A stretch of 64,000 nucleotides of DNA from CAVRUD01 sp963849635 (GTDB lineage Bacteria > Chloroflexota > Chloroflexia > Thermomicrobiales > UBA6265): the NCBI GenBank assembly GCA_963849635.1, contig CAWKIA010000036.1, positions 62,001-126,000 of the forward strand, written 5' to 3'. Below are positions 1 to 9,198 of the stretch, piece by piece (position 1 is the stretch's first letter; the number at the start of each line of letters is the position of its first letter). A model generated the notes under the pieces. It saw only the letters and a program-made list of their open reading frames with translations, was not told where the DNA came from and did no database searches. The position numbers were made by a program, and so were the translations under genes.

Positions 1-135
1 TACCGTGCCGGACGGGGCAGTCAACTCGACGGTGACGTCGATCGCAAGTGGATCTTCGTGCTCTGTCGCCGCTACGAATTCGCCCTGCCAGCGTCCCCAC
101 CGGTGCACACTGCTCGCCGATCTCGCTACGACCAT
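1..135 (-). CDS. N-terminus of a DUF5060-like protein (partial, runs off the window)
   Basis: This is a leftward reading frame that starts at ATG 135 behind a good ribosome binding site (GAGAGGAGAGG) and stays open to the window edge, giving 45 residues. The stretch VHRWGRWQGEF followed by DPLAIDVTVELTAPSG resembles the N-terminal beta-domain (DUF5060) found ahead of DUF4038/apiosidase-like glycoside-hydrolase domains. Only the first strand region is visible, so this is family resemblance and not proof. It lies downstream of, and in the same direction as, the SDR and ABC genes, from which it is separated by a palindromic repeat, so it may be a further carbohydrate-related gene of the same locus. 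Confidence 0.5.
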   Translation of the reverse strand, partial: MVVARSASSVHRWGRWQGEFVAATEHEDPLAIDVTVELTAPSGTV

Positions 136-199
136 TGCCTCTCCTCTCTCGATGAGCTCAATCTGTACGCCCCGCATTCGCGCACATTGCGTACACCCC

Positions 200-295
200 G
201 TAGGGGCGAGGCATGCCTCGCCCAATTGCCGACCGCGTCAGAACGAAGAGCAAACAGTCGTCCCGGGAGCCGGGCGATGCATGCATCGCCCCTAC
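200..295. repeat. Paired-palindrome intergenic element, copy 1
   Basis: The element begins GTAGGGGC and ends with its inverse GCCCCTAC. Each end carries a perfect 20-bp palindrome: GGGCGAGGCATGCCTCGCCC at 204-223 and GGGCGATGCATGCATCGCCC at 272-291. A second element of the same design lies at 4803-4884. It fills most of the gap between the SDR stop and the next leftward gene and could act as a REP-like or bidirectional terminator structure. Confidence 0.7.
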
Positions 296-333
296 TCGAT
301 GGGGCCAGGTAGCGGATCTCGACTAATGGATTG

Positions 334-1074
334 CTAGATCTCCTGCACCACCGGGCGTAGCACGATCTCATTGATCGCCATATGAGGAGGTTGGAGCAGG
401 GCGTAGGCGACAGCTCGGGCAACGTCGTCGTCCTGCAGCGGCGTCACCGTCTCCATCAGTGTCTGGGCGAAAGGGTTGGATCGGGCCAGGGGTGTATCGA
501 CCAGTCCCGGCTCGATCAGGGTCACGCGGACGCCGCTGCCGACGGTCTCTTTGCGCAGGGCGCCGCCCAGCCCGACGATCGCCCACTTGCTGGCGATATA
601 GATCGGCTCGCCCGCATAGGTCTCCCGCCCGGAGACGGAGGCAAGCAGCACGATGTGGCCATTACCCTGCTCCCGCATGGGAGGCAGGACGGCCCGGATC
701 GTATAGGCCACCCCGAGGACATTGGTCTCGATGACGGTTCGCCAACGCTCCGGATCGCCGTCCGCCAGGGTGCTCGTATCGCCGACTCCGGCGTTGGCGA
801 CAACAAAGTCGATTTTGCCGAACCGGTCCAAACAGATGTCACGCGCCTGCTCGACCTCAGCGAACTGGCGGACATCGGCCGCAACCGCGACCGCTTCGCC
901 CTCTCCCGCTTCCAGCGCGCCGACGAGCGACTGCGCCCGCGCCAGATCGAGGTCGGTAACGACCAGATTAGCGCCCAGCCGGGAGAGCCGCCGCACGATG
1001 GCCGCGCCGATGCCCTGACCGCCACCGGTGACAATTCCAGATCGTCCACGGAGATCATCTGCCGGTTCGGTCAT
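334..1074 (-). CDS. Short-chain dehydrogenase/reductase (SDR)
   Basis: This is a 246-residue classical SDR, an NAD(P)-dependent oxidoreductase of the cytoplasm. The cofactor motif TGGGQGIG is near residue 16, NAG is near residue 94, and the catalytic Ser (LLASVSG), Tyr and Lys (YIASK) are all in place. Length is typical. The start ATG overlaps the stop of the upstream dimethylformamidase-like gene (ATGA), so the two are translationally coupled in one leftward operon with the sugar ABC genes. In this setting it probably oxidises or reduces a sugar-derived hydroxyl or keto group. The exact substrate cannot be told from sequence. Confidence 0.9.
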   Translation of the reverse strand: MTEPADDLRGRSGIVTGGGQGIGAAIVRRLSRLGANLVVTDLDLARAQSLVGALEAGEGEAVAVAADVRQFAEVEQARDICLDRFGKIDFVVANAGVGDTSTLADGDPERWRTVIETNVLGVAYTIRAVLPPMREQGNGHIVLLASVSGRETYAGEPIYIASKWAIVGLGGALRKETVGSGVRVTLIEPGLVDTPLARSNPFAQTLMETVTPLQDDDVARAVAYALLQPPHMAINEIVLRPVVQEI

Positions 1075-3233
1075 GATCGCTCCTCCGCGACGAAGTCCCG
1101 CAAGACATTGCCGGTGATCGTCGAGACAGGATTATCGTAGCCGTTGTGGGAAAGGCAACCGCACCAGGTGATCGACCCGGCGGCAAAGACTGCCCCGCCA
1201 TTCGGCCCATCGAAATAGACGATATCGGCCCGGACCTCAGGGCAGGAGGTGCCGCCCTGGTTGCCGTCGGCGTTGGTCACCTCCTCGATGGTCCGGGTGT
1301 AGACATCGGAGAAGCCGCTCGCCGTGGCAAGCACAGCGGCATGAGGCGGCGTACCGAGCGCAACATCGGCCCGATCAATCTCCAGACCGGCCGCGCCGCC
1401 CATAACCAACCCAGCGTCGCCAATGAGCTCGTCCGGTCCGACCCCTGCAAAGATCCACTCGTAGCGAGGATCGAAGCTGGCGGGCAACCGTTTGAATGGC
1501 AGCGCGTAGTCGAACCCTGACGCGGCCATCCCCACCCCGACCAGTTTCTGCGGCGCCCGGCCGCGGTCACGGAAGAGGCCGCCCGGCTCACCGGTCGTAC
1601 TCAGATAGTTTTCGCCGGGAGCCGACCGCCAGGTGCCAGTTCCATTCTGGCCGCGCCGGACCTCAATAACGTGCGGGCGCTCTGGATCGACACCAACCGG
1701 CCAATAGAGGCCATTGCCGCTCAGGTAAACGAGCCGGCCGCCACCGGCGAGGTAGGTCTCCAGGCCGTCCAGCATCGGCGTCGACCAGTACTCGTGATGG
1801 CTGCCGCTAACCACGACCCGATAGCGATCGAGCAACTCCGCCCCTTCGGCATGGAGGTCGTCGTCGGTGATGACATCGAACGGGAACCCCTCGGCCTCCA
1901 GCCAATCGACGAGGTGAAGGTCGGCGTTGAACTGGTGCGGACTCTTGATCAGGGCCATGTTGTACTTCGGCCGCATGTTTACCAGCGGTCGCCGCCGCGA
2001 GGCGTAGCAGTTCCCCGACCCATCGGCGTGGTGGTCGTAGAGGCTGAGCAGGCGATGGCGGACCGCGTAGTGATCGTGAGGCTGGAGGTAGTCGAGGACG
2101 TTGTGCTCCACCGGTGAATCGGGGTTGCGCCAGGTGATGTGCTCGTTGGCATAGGCCAGATAGGAGAAGGTGGGAGCCAGAAAGGCAATCGGAGCGGTCG
2201 CCACGCCCTTCGGCGGCCGGACGAAGAAGGGAATGTAGTCTTCCGCCTCCCCTGCCCTCAGGTGCACGGCGTAGACGCCGCTGCGCTGCCCGTCCGGGAC
2301 GGTCCAGCTAAACGCCTCTTCCCAGCCGGCGTCTTCAAGGTCGTCATCGTGGAAGAAGATCGCGCCGTATTCCTCGGGCGCCAGCCGCCAGTTGACCTCC
2401 CTCCCCGTGAAGTTGCATCCAGTGACGCCGCGCATCGGCATGTTGACGGCCCGGCCATCCAGCCCGCTGCCGGAAATCTCGACGACGCGGTCGGTCGAGA
2501 TCTCCCTACTTAGATCCCACTCCGCCACCGTGGCTCCATCCGCGCCGATGACGGCAGGTCGGTCGAGCTTGCCATTGAAGTGCCCAGCGAAGCGGGCACG
2601 TTACCCGCGACCGCACACCACCCCGCCATGACAAAGGGCGTGCCGCTCTCAGCCGGGCGCAGCGAGACCGGAGCCGTCGTTCGATCCCGCCGTGACGTCA
2701 CCTGGCCAGGAAGGAGAAGGCTCCTGGATCAGGCTGACTTCGCCTGACGAATGGAAGGTTGCTTCGATCCGGTACCAGGTATTGGCCCGCAAGGGCCGGT
2801 CCGTGCCGACGCGAGCGACATTGCCACTGCCGTCCCCGAGCCAGAGAGTGGGCGCGCCGGTCTCGTCCAGCACCAGGGCGTAGCCCGCCGAGCGGGCCGC
2901 GTCCCACTTGGTCAGCACCCCCTGAACGCCGGATCCCGGTGTCGTCGGCCAGATCCAAGTCCGCAGCGTGAACCCGGTCCCGCCGTCCAATGCCGGCGTA
3001 TCCGGCACGGTGACGTACGAGCCGCTGGGATACCCCCGCTCAACACCGGGATACGCACCATCGATCGCAGACGCGATGCGCTCCTCTTTAAATCCTGGTC
3101 CCGCTGGGTTTGGATCACCGTGGATCAGGCGGACGAGGGCGGCGTCGTAGGTCGGGGCTGTGCTGCTGACCATGAAGTGGATCGTCTCACCCGGGGCGAC
3201 GCTCCAGGGATCGCAGTAGCCAACGAGATCCAC
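1071..3233 (-). pseudogene. N,N-dimethylformamidase large-subunit-like protein, interrupted by two compensating frameshifts
   Basis: The gene starts at GTG 3233 behind GGGAGG, just after the ABC ATPase stop. The first 194 residues hold a LamG-like lectin segment (SYVTVPDTPALDGG, FTLRTWIWP). The last 485 residues match the beta-subunit-like domain of N,N-dimethylformamidase (YLAYANEH, SGSHHEYWS, YLSGNGLYW). The two ORFs are in the same frame but are split by in-frame stops near 2649 and 2608. Between them the conserved text (ESGTPFVMAGW) is in another frame. One extra base near 2650 and one missing base near 2585 would restore a single protein of about 720 residues. This is either a recent pseudogene or two sequencing indels. 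The true amide substrate is unknown. Confidence 0.75.
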
Positions 3234-3239
3234 CTGGCT

Positions 3240-4004
3240 TTACCTCCCGGTCGCGCCGGTCATCAGCCCAACCAACTCGGTGCCGGTGGTGGTGCTGGCC
3301 GGAGCATCGAAGATCTTCTCACCCAGTCGCATGAGCACGATCCTATCGGCGACCCGCAGGACGTGCTGCATGTTATGGCTAATGAAGATGCAGGCGATGC
3401 CGTGTTCGCGCAACCGCTCGATAAAGGAGAGGACGATCTCGGTCTGCCTGACTCCCAACGCGGCGGCCGGCTCGTCCAGGATGACGATGTGACTGCCCCA
3501 CAGGACAGCACGGGCAATCGCCACCGCCTGACGCTGCCCGCCGGAGAGGGCCGACACCTTTGTTCGGGGCGACGGCAAGCGCAGTCCAAGCCGGGAAAAT
3601 CCGTCCGCGACCTGACGGCGCATCTCGCCGTGGTCCATCAGCCGGGCAGCACGGCCAACCGCGCCAAACCGGTAGATCTCCCGGTTCAGAAAGACGTTCT
3701 CGGCCATATCCAGCGTCGGGATCAGGGAGAGGTATTGGAAGACGGTCTCGATCCCGGCCCGGCGCGCCTGCCCGGCGTTGTCGAAACGGCACTCGGCCCC
3801 ATCGACCAGAATTTGGCCGGAATCGGGCTTGATCGCCCCGGAGAGGATGTTGACGAGGGTGCTCTTGCCGGCGCCGTTGTCTCCAATCAGGCCGATGACC
3901 TCACCGGCATTAAGTGAAAAGCTGACATCGTTGAGGGCCCGCACCGCCCCAAACCGCTTCGAAACTCCCCGCACCTCGAGAACGGTCGCGCCTCTGTCGG
4001 TCAC
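3240..4004 (-). CDS. Sugar ABC transporter ATP-binding protein (RbsA/FrcA type, single domain)
   Basis: This is the ATPase of a ribose/AI-2-class importer. Walker A GDNGAGKST, signature LSGGQRQAVAIARA, Walker B IVILDEPAAAL and the switch His (FISHN) are present. I chose GTG 4004, which overlaps the permease stop (GTGA) and has GGAGAAGGGAGC upstream; the longer reading frame to 4121 only adds Arg/Gly-rich text read from the permease gene. At 254 residues it has one ATPase domain instead of the two fused domains of RbsA. Its permease and binding protein are damaged upstream, so the transporter is probably not functional as drawn. Confidence 0.92.
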   Translation of the reverse strand: MTDRGATVLEVRGVSKRFGAVRALNDVSFSLNAGEVIGLIGDNGAGKSTLVNILSGAIKPDSGQILVDGAECRFDNAGQARRAGIETVFQYLSLIPTLDMAENVFLNREIYRFGAVGRAARLMDHGEMRRQVADGFSRLGLRLPSPRTKVSALSGGQRQAVAIARAVLWGSHIVILDEPAAALGVRQTEIVLSFIERLREHGIACIFISHNMQHVLRVADRIVLMRLGEKIFDAPASTTTGTELVGLMTGATGR

Positions 4005-4598
4005 GCGGCGCTCCCTTCTCCGGCGACCACCTGGGCCGGGCCTGCGTCCGCCTGCGCCGCATCCGGCACCGGAATCCGATCGAGCCGTTGGTAGAGCACA
4101 TCGAGCGCCGCCGCAAAGCACAGAGCTGCGCCGACAGCCGCTCTCTGGTAGTACGGGCCAACATTCATCTGGACCAGCCCGTTGTCCAGGCAGCCGATGA
4201 AGAGCACGCCCAGCAGCACGCCAAACAGCGATCCACGCCCACCAACGAACGAGACGCCCCCGAGGAGGATCGCCGATAAGACGGTCAATTCCAGCCCGAC
4301 GCCAATCGAGAGCGACCCGGCGTCAAGCTGCGACGTCAGGATCAGACCGCCCAGCGCCGACGCCAGTCCGGAAACACCGTAGAGCAAAAATGGGATCCGT
4401 CTCGTGGCCACGCCGAGCGATTGAGCAGCCGTCCGCCCGGCCCCGATCGCGATTCGGCACCGGGGTGCCTTCCTGGGCGCCGGCATGGCGGACTCCGCGG
4501 ATGCCGCCAGCAGCAGCAGCTCCCGCCAGTCCGAGCGCCGCTCCGCCGGCCAGAAAACGCCGTCGATCGAACCGTCCGGCTGTGGTCCCGTTCACCAT
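4001..4598 (-). pseudogene. Deletion fusion: sugar-binding-protein signal peptide joined to C-terminal half of an ABC permease
   Basis: From ATG 4598 the sequence encodes a Tat signal peptide (DRRRFLAGGAALGLAGAAAAGG, then AQEGTPVP), as in periplasmic sugar-binding proteins. At about 4445-4460 it changes into a second frame that encodes the last ~150 residues of an RbsC-family permease (RTAAQSLGVATRRIPFLLYG, LLGGVSFVGG, GLVQMNVG). A normal locus would hold about 300 more residues of binding protein and about 170 residues of permease. An internal deletion of roughly 1.4 kb, or an assembly collapse, explains this. The two halves are out of frame, so no fusion protein is made. The intact ATPase gene follows with a stop/start overlap. 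Confidence 0.75.
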
Positions 4599-4676
4599 GG
4601 GAAACCCCTTTGTCGTGTCGCTCGTGTGAGCGCCCGGCGGAGACACGCCCTGCGTGGCCAACGAATATCGCGCCCG

Positions 4677-4706
4677 TCGTGTGATATTCACATCTTATCG
4701 CGCACG
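4677..4706. promoter_or_regulatory. Operator-like site A upstream of the ABC operon
   Basis: The sequence GTGTGATAT followed closely by TTATCGCGCACG resembles site C at 7898-7920 (GTGTGATAT, then TAATCGCACG), which lies in front of the rightward operon. It is about 80 bp upstream of the first leftward ABC start. A DeoR-family regulator is encoded between the two operons and is the natural candidate ligand. Confidence 0.4.
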
Positions 4707-4724
4707 GATTTCGTGTCAAGTGCC

Positions 4725-4742
4725 GCGATTGCTCATATCACC
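4725..4742. promoter_or_regulatory. Operator-like site B upstream of the ABC operon
   Basis: GCGATTGCTCATATCACC matches the reverse complement of site C near 7900 (GCGATTATCTCATATCAC) almost base for base. With site A it places two related sites within 65 bp, in inverted orientation, as expected for repression by a dimer or tetramer. Confidence 0.45.
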
Positions 4743-4802
4743 GAGCGGTTACCAGGGCGAACCGGTATACCGTCACCCCTGATTCGTCGGTCCAACAATG
4801 CC

Positions 4803-4884
4803 GTAGGGGCATCCGCTTGCGGTGCCCTGTTCCGATCAGGGGGCGTCGCGATGGGCGGCCGGGCAGGGCTTGCCCTGCCCCTAC
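4803..4884. repeat. Paired-palindrome intergenic element, copy 2
   Basis: It has the same ends as the element at 200-295 (GTAGGGGC at the left, GCCCCTAC at the right) and an internal palindrome GGGCAGGGCTTGCCCTGCCC near 4861-4880. The left palindrome (ATCCGCTTGCGGTG) is less perfect. It lies between the ABC operon promoter region and the 3' end of the acetyltransferase gene. Confidence 0.65.
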
Positions 4885-4918
4885 CTCTTCATTGGGCATG
4901 CCGAACCACTGGGTTCGA

Positions 4919-6212
4919 CTAGAAGCCGTCTAGCGGGGCGATCCAAGGCTCAATTGGCGGAAACAGCGCTTCAAACGCCTGGAGGAGGTCGGCCGGTACC
5001 GGGTTTTCTTGTTGGGCGACAACCCACGTGATCGGGCGAAAGCCGAAGATCACCTGGGTCCATTGCCGGAGGCTGACGTAGAGCGTTTCGGCTGTTGTTG
5101 TTCCGCGTGTCACGTCGACCCCATCCGGGCCAAGAGTGAGCAGCCAGGCATCGCCATCGATCGCGAGCGAGACGGTACTTGTTCGCTCCAGATTCGCCTG
5201 ACGCCAGCGCGCATTCCAGGCTGGTTGCAAGGCATCGACCACCCCGGGGAGATCGACGATGCGGGCCATCCACCCCGCCCGCGGTTGTTGGGTTGAGGTC
5301 AACCGCACGGGGAAATGATCCGCTAGGTCGAACGCCATCGCGGATTGCGGCGGAAGCGGGAATTGGATCTCGCTCTGATCCTCCTGCTTCCCTGCTATAG
5401 AGGCACCGTGGTGCAGGAAAGCCAAGAGGGCGGGCCAGTCGTCAGCAGCGACCTCGGTTCCAAAGAACTGGAACGGCCCCCAGGGAATGGCGTAATAGCC
5501 ACGAATCCGGCCGGATTCGTCCTCAGCGACAACCGTGTGATCAGGTGGAGCAGTTGATTTCTGCTCTTGTAATCGGTCCATGAATGCCAGGCGAAACGCC
5601 TCATCTTCCGGATGGCGCTCGGTGCTGGCCGCATAGTCGTCCGAGGTGGCGCTCGTAGAGTTCGGTCAAGGCTAGGGCGTCGGAGACGGTTGCAGGGCGC
5701 AGTCGATAGGGGCTGGCCGGAAGGCGGGCAATGGCGGAGAGATCGACTGCACATTCGGTTGGGTCGAACATGTCGACGTAGCCGAACTGGTCGTAGAACT
5801 CCGCCAGTCCGTTGAGGATCAGCAAGTGGAGCCCGCGAGATCTGGCCAAATCGAGCGAGCCGCGCATCAATGCCCCAGCAACTCCCTGCCGCCGGAAGTC
5901 GGGATGGGTGACGACCGCCCCGATGAAGCCACACCGCAACCTGGCCTCACCGATGCGGATCGTCCGCTCATCCATCGCATATCCACCAAGATACGCCCCA
6001 TCCCGAAACGCTCCAATGAGGTGGAACCGGCTGGCGTTGGGACCATCGAGCATCAACGCGCGCCACGCCTCGACCATCTCCGCCGTCTCACCACCTGCGA
6101 ATGTGGCGGCCGCCAGTCGAAAGAACGCAGTCCGTTCGGCGTCACCGTCGATCGCTCGCAGGGAGATGGGTTCAAGGTTGACGCCCGATTCTTCGGGTTG
6201 CGATTCGACCAT
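4919..6212 (-). pseudogene. Eis-like GNAT N-acetyltransferase, split by one frameshift
   Basis: The N-terminal part (from ATG 6212, MVESQPEESG) is a GNAT domain with the acetyl-CoA motif region HPDFRRQGVAGALM and FYDQFGY, as in Eis-type enzymes. It runs out of frame after ELYERHL. The remaining ~220 residues continue in the next frame from DYAASTERHPEDEAF and carry the second GNAT-like and sterol-carrier-like parts (GYYAIPWGPF, WMARIVDLPGVV). Removing one C from the CC at 5641-5642 rejoins both halves into a protein of about 430 residues, the usual Eis length. Target amine unknown. Confidence 0.75.
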
Positions 6213-6519
6213 GCGCCCTTCTCCCAAGTTGATGTGATTTCTTGCGTGATGTTCTCTCACCGGCAATGGCGTCGCAAGCAAAAAGATGCTCAACAGGAGG
6301 CAGAACGAGAAGGTTCGATCCCGTGGTATCTCAGCGCATCACCGAGGCATCGCCGCCTCCATGTGCGATCTCTGCAACGACACTGCCGGAAACGAACCCT
6401 TGTGCGGGCCGGTCCTGGATACTACTCTGACCCACACGGGATGTTCACACTGCCTTCTCGACGCGATGCCGATCGGCGATCCGGGTCTCACGGCGCCATG
6501 CGATACGGGAGCGAACGCG

Positions 6520-7314
6520 ATGTCGGTCGATCCTTCGACCGGGACGCACAACCAAACGCAGCGCCAGGAGCGCATTGCCGAGGCCGTCCTGCGTCACGAC
6601 TTCGTTGCCGCCAAGGACCTGGCCCAGCAGCTCGATGTCAGCCTGATGACCATCCACCGCGACCTCGATGAACTTGAGGCCCGGGGCGTGCTGCGCAAAG
6701 TTCGGGGTGGCGCCACCCCACAGCCATCGAGTCTTTTTGAGAGCAACGTCCATTACCGGCTCTCAGTCTCTGGACCGGAGAAACAGGCCCTCGCTCGCTT
6801 CGCCCTGACCCAGATCGAGCCCGGCCAGGCTGTCATCATCGACGAATCGACGACCGCCCTCGCCCTCGCCCGCCTGCTACCGGCCCGGGCACCCCTGACC
6901 GTGATCACCAACGGCCTCGGTGCCATGCAGGAGCTTCGCGGCGCCAAAGACACCCGCCTCATCGTGCTAGGCGGCGATTTTTGGCCGCGTCACGAAGCCT
7001 TCTGTGGGTTGGCCTGCGAGGCGGCGGTCTCGTCACTGCGGGCCGACCTCCTCTGCATGTCGACGACGGCGATTTCCGGCGGCATCGCCTTCCAGCCAGA
7101 CCAGGAATTCGCGATCGCGAAGCGGGCCATGATCGCCGCGGCGGCTCGCCGAATTCTGCTGGTCGATCACACCAAGTTCGGCCGGGTTGCCCTCCACCGC
7201 CTCGCCCCCCTGCACGACTTTGATCTGGTCGCCGTCGATGACGGCATCGACGAAGCCGGCCTGCGTCAACTCCGCGACGCGGGAGTCAAGTACGAGATCG
7301 TGCCGGTCCGTTAG
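6520..7314 (+). CDS. DeoR-family transcriptional repressor of sugar catabolism
   Basis: This is a 264-residue protein with an N-terminal DeoR winged helix-turn-helix (QERIAEAVLRHDFVAAKDLA, then VSLMTIHRDLDELEARGVL) and the DeoR C-terminal sugar-phosphate sensing domain (VIIDESTTALALARLL, VITNGLG, LGGDFWPRHEAF, LLVDHTKFGR). I chose ATG 6520 because GGGAGCG lies 8 nt upstream and the HTH follows at normal distance; the frame is open further upstream. It sits between the leftward ABC/SDR operon and the rightward kinase operon. Such proteins bind a phosphorylated sugar and release DNA, so it probably senses the product of the FGGY kinase encoded at 9195. Confidence 0.9.
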   Translation: MSVDPSTGTHNQTQRQERIAEAVLRHDFVAAKDLAQQLDVSLMTIHRDLDELEARGVLRKVRGGATPQPSSLFESNVHYRLSVSGPEKQALARFALTQIEPGQAVIIDESTTALALARLLPARAPLTVITNGLGAMQELRGAKDTRLIVLGGDFWPRHEAFCGLACEAAVSSLRADLLCMSTTAISGGIAFQPDQEFAIAKRAMIAAAARRILLVDHTKFGRVALHRLAPLHDFDLVAVDDGIDEAGLRQLRDAGVKYEIVPVR

Positions 7315-7336
7315 CGCCCGATCGAGATAAGCGTGG

Positions 7337-7843
7337 CTACGCGTCCTCGGCCGGTGGATAGAGATAGGTCGGCTTGAGATCGACGGCGTGTCCGCTACCC
7401 GACTCAATGATGATCTTCAGCATCGGCTCCGTGTCGAGGTAGTAGAACTCGATCGTCTCACCGATCCTGCCGCCCATCATCACCGGCGCGCCCATCGCCC
7501 CGAACCGCTCCTTGATCGCGTCGGATTCCTCTGCGGAGTGCGCCATCACCGCGATATGGTGGAGCCCCTCCCCCTTGGTCTCCAGCCATTCCTTGTAGAT
7601 GCTTGGTCCCTCGACCGGCTGGATCAACTCGACGACGATCGGGCCGACGTGCGTCTCCGCCCCGATCATCGTGTATTCCTGGGGCTGCCCGTGAAGCTCC
7701 GTATGATGGAGCAGCGGTGGTTTATGCTCGTAGACGTTCCACGGTCCCCAGCCAAGTGCCGTATGGTACGCCTCCATCGCGGCCTTGATGTCGTTGACGA
7801 CGATCGCGATCTGCGAGATCGCCATGGGTGCCTGTGCCGCCAT
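7337..7843 (-). CDS. VOC-superfamily (glyoxalase/epimerase-like) protein
   Basis: This is a 168-residue metalloprotein of the vicinal oxygen chelate fold with two beta-alpha-beta-beta-beta modules. ISQIAIVVNDIKAAMEAYHTALGWGP opens the first and GLHHIAVMAHSAEESDAIKERF opens the second, and the metal-ligand candidates H (GLHHIAV) and E (ETIEFYYLD) are present. The layout is like methylmalonyl-CoA epimerase or lactoylglutathione lyase. It converges on the DeoR gene and lies within the sugar locus, so an isomerase or epimerase step on a sugar-derived acid is possible. The function is not assignable from sequence alone. Confidence 0.8.
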   Translation of the reverse strand: MAAQAPMAISQIAIVVNDIKAAMEAYHTALGWGPWNVYEHKPPLLHHTELHGQPQEYTMIGAETHVGPIVVELIQPVEGPSIYKEWLETKGEGLHHIAVMAHSAEESDAIKERFGAMGAPVMMGGRIGETIEFYYLDTEPMLKIIIESGSGHAVDLKPTYLYPPAEDA

Positions 7844-7897
7844 CGGTGCTCCTCGCTCCTCTCACTCGCCGCCTCGCCAGTAGTCATTCTTCGCGTG

Positions 7898-7920
7898 GTG
7901 TGATATGAGATAATCGCACG
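7898..7920. promoter_or_regulatory. Operator-like site C between the VOC gene and the rightward operon
   Basis: GTGTGATATGAG followed by TAATCGCACG lies about 90 bp upstream of the hydroxyacid dehydrogenase start and about 55 bp upstream of the VOC start. It matches sites A and B upstream of the ABC operon. The shared pattern is GTGATAT, a short spacer and ATCGC. It is probably the DeoR operator for this divergent region. Confidence 0.45.
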
Positions 7921-8010
7921 TCATGTATCATCGGGCAACCAGCCCGCAAGTCCCGCTTGAATCGGCCGCGCGGCCCGTCGCCCGGCCGGCACGCATCCTG
8001 AGGCGGCAGT

Positions 8011-9198
8011 ATGAACCGCGTCCCGATTCGCGCCCTCGTCGTCGGAGACCGTTTCATCAGCGCCGACACCTTTGCTGAAGCGATGACAGCCGCCGCGCAG
8101 GCCCACGACCTGCCGCTGGCATTGGAACGGTTGGACCTCCACTATCCCGCCCTCGACCAACTTCCCCTACCCCCAAGCGTCCCGCCAACGCCCTTTCGTC
8201 CGCTGTGGGAGGACCCGGAAGTCGTCGTCGCCCGTGCCGCCGAGGACGCCGCCGCCGACCCGACGATCAACGAGTATTCCGGCCCCGTTGACCTTCTATT
8301 GCCGTATCTCGACGAGGTCGACGCGCTCGTCGTTCACCTCGCGCCCGTCTCCCAGAACGCCATTGCCAACGCCGCTCACTTACGCGCCATCGGCTGCGCC
8401 CGGGGCGGCCCGACGAACATCAACATGACCCGCCTCAACGACCGCGGGATACCCCTGTTCAACTGCCCAGGCCGCAACGCGCGGGCGGTGGCTGAGTACA
8501 TCCTGGGAGCGGTGCTGTCGCATACTCGCGGCATTGCGTCTGGTGCCGCCACCACCAAGGCGGGCCGCTGGCAACTCGACCTGTATTCCTACGACCGCGT
8601 CGGGAGCGAGTTGCACGGCAAGACGTGCGGCCTGATCGGATTTGGCGGCGTGGGCGGCGCCTTTGCTCCGATCGCGAAGGGAATAGGCCTCAACCTCCTC
8701 GTCCACGATCCGTACGTCGACCCGGACACCGTCCGTGAAGCCGGCGGCAAGACGGCCACACTCGACGATGTCCTCAGCACCGCCGACCTGGTCGTTCTTG
8801 CCGCCCGCTTGACCCCGGAAACGCGCGGCATGATCGGATCGCGCGAACTCGGGCTGATGCGCCCGGACGCGATCTTTGTCAACGCCGCCCGAGCGGAGCT
8901 CGTCGATGGCGCCGCCTTGCGGGATGTCCTTGGCCGCCGGGCGATTGCCGGGGCGGTGATCGATGTGTTTAGTCCGGAGCCACTTACCGCCGATGACCCC
9001 CTCCTGAGCATGGACCACGTGCTCCTCACCCCGCATATCGCCGGGGCAAGCAAGGAAGCGGCGATGCGCGGGGCTGAGGTCGCCTGTCGCCATCTCGTCG
9101 GCTATCTCGCCACCGGTTCACTTGATGGCTGCTTCAACCGGCAAGCGGTCGCAGCAGCTCAAGCCACGGGAGGGCGATCGTCAGGGGGCAAGCGATGA
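8011..9198 (+). CDS. D-isomer-specific 2-hydroxyacid dehydrogenase
   Basis: This 395-residue NAD-dependent dehydrogenase belongs to the phosphoglycerate/glyoxylate-reductase family. The Rossmann motif GLIGFGGVGG and the following acidic residue (HDPYVD) bind NAD. Catalytic Arg (NAARAELVD), Glu (FSPEPL) and His (LLTPHIAGAS) are present. It is about 50 residues longer than typical, the extra part being N-terminal. It heads the rightward operon; its stop overlaps the kinase start (ATGA). It likely reduces or oxidises a 2-keto/2-hydroxy acid derived from the sugar handled by the kinase and aldolase. Confidence 0.9.
   Translation: MNRVPIRALVVGDRFISADTFAEAMTAAAQAHDLPLALERLDLHYPALDQLPLPPSVPPTPFRPLWEDPEVVVARAAEDAAADPTINEYSGPVDLLLPYLDEVDALVVHLAPVSQNAIANAAHLRAIGCARGGPTNINMTRLNDRGIPLFNCPGRNARAVAEYILGAVLSHTRGIASGAATTKAGRWQLDLYSYDRVGSELHGKTCGLIGFGGVGGAFAPIAKGIGLNLLVHDPYVDPDTVREAGGKTATLDDVLSTADLVVLAARLTPETRGMIGSRELGLMRPDAIFVNAARAELVDGAALRDVLGRRAIAGAVIDVFSPEPLTADDPLLSMDHVLLTPHIAGASKEAAMRGAEVACRHLVGYLATGSLDGCFNRQAVAAAQATGGRSSGGKR

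Noticed and set aside
200..295. Possible CRISPR array or tRNA-like structure from the palindromes
   Set aside because: Only two palindromes with different inner sequence, no regular spacers, and no tRNA stem-loop set or CCA.
2751..3917. 388-codon plus-strand ORF across the ABC ATPase and dimethylformamidase-like genes
   Set aside because: It lies antisense to two well recognised genes and has no recognisable protein features.
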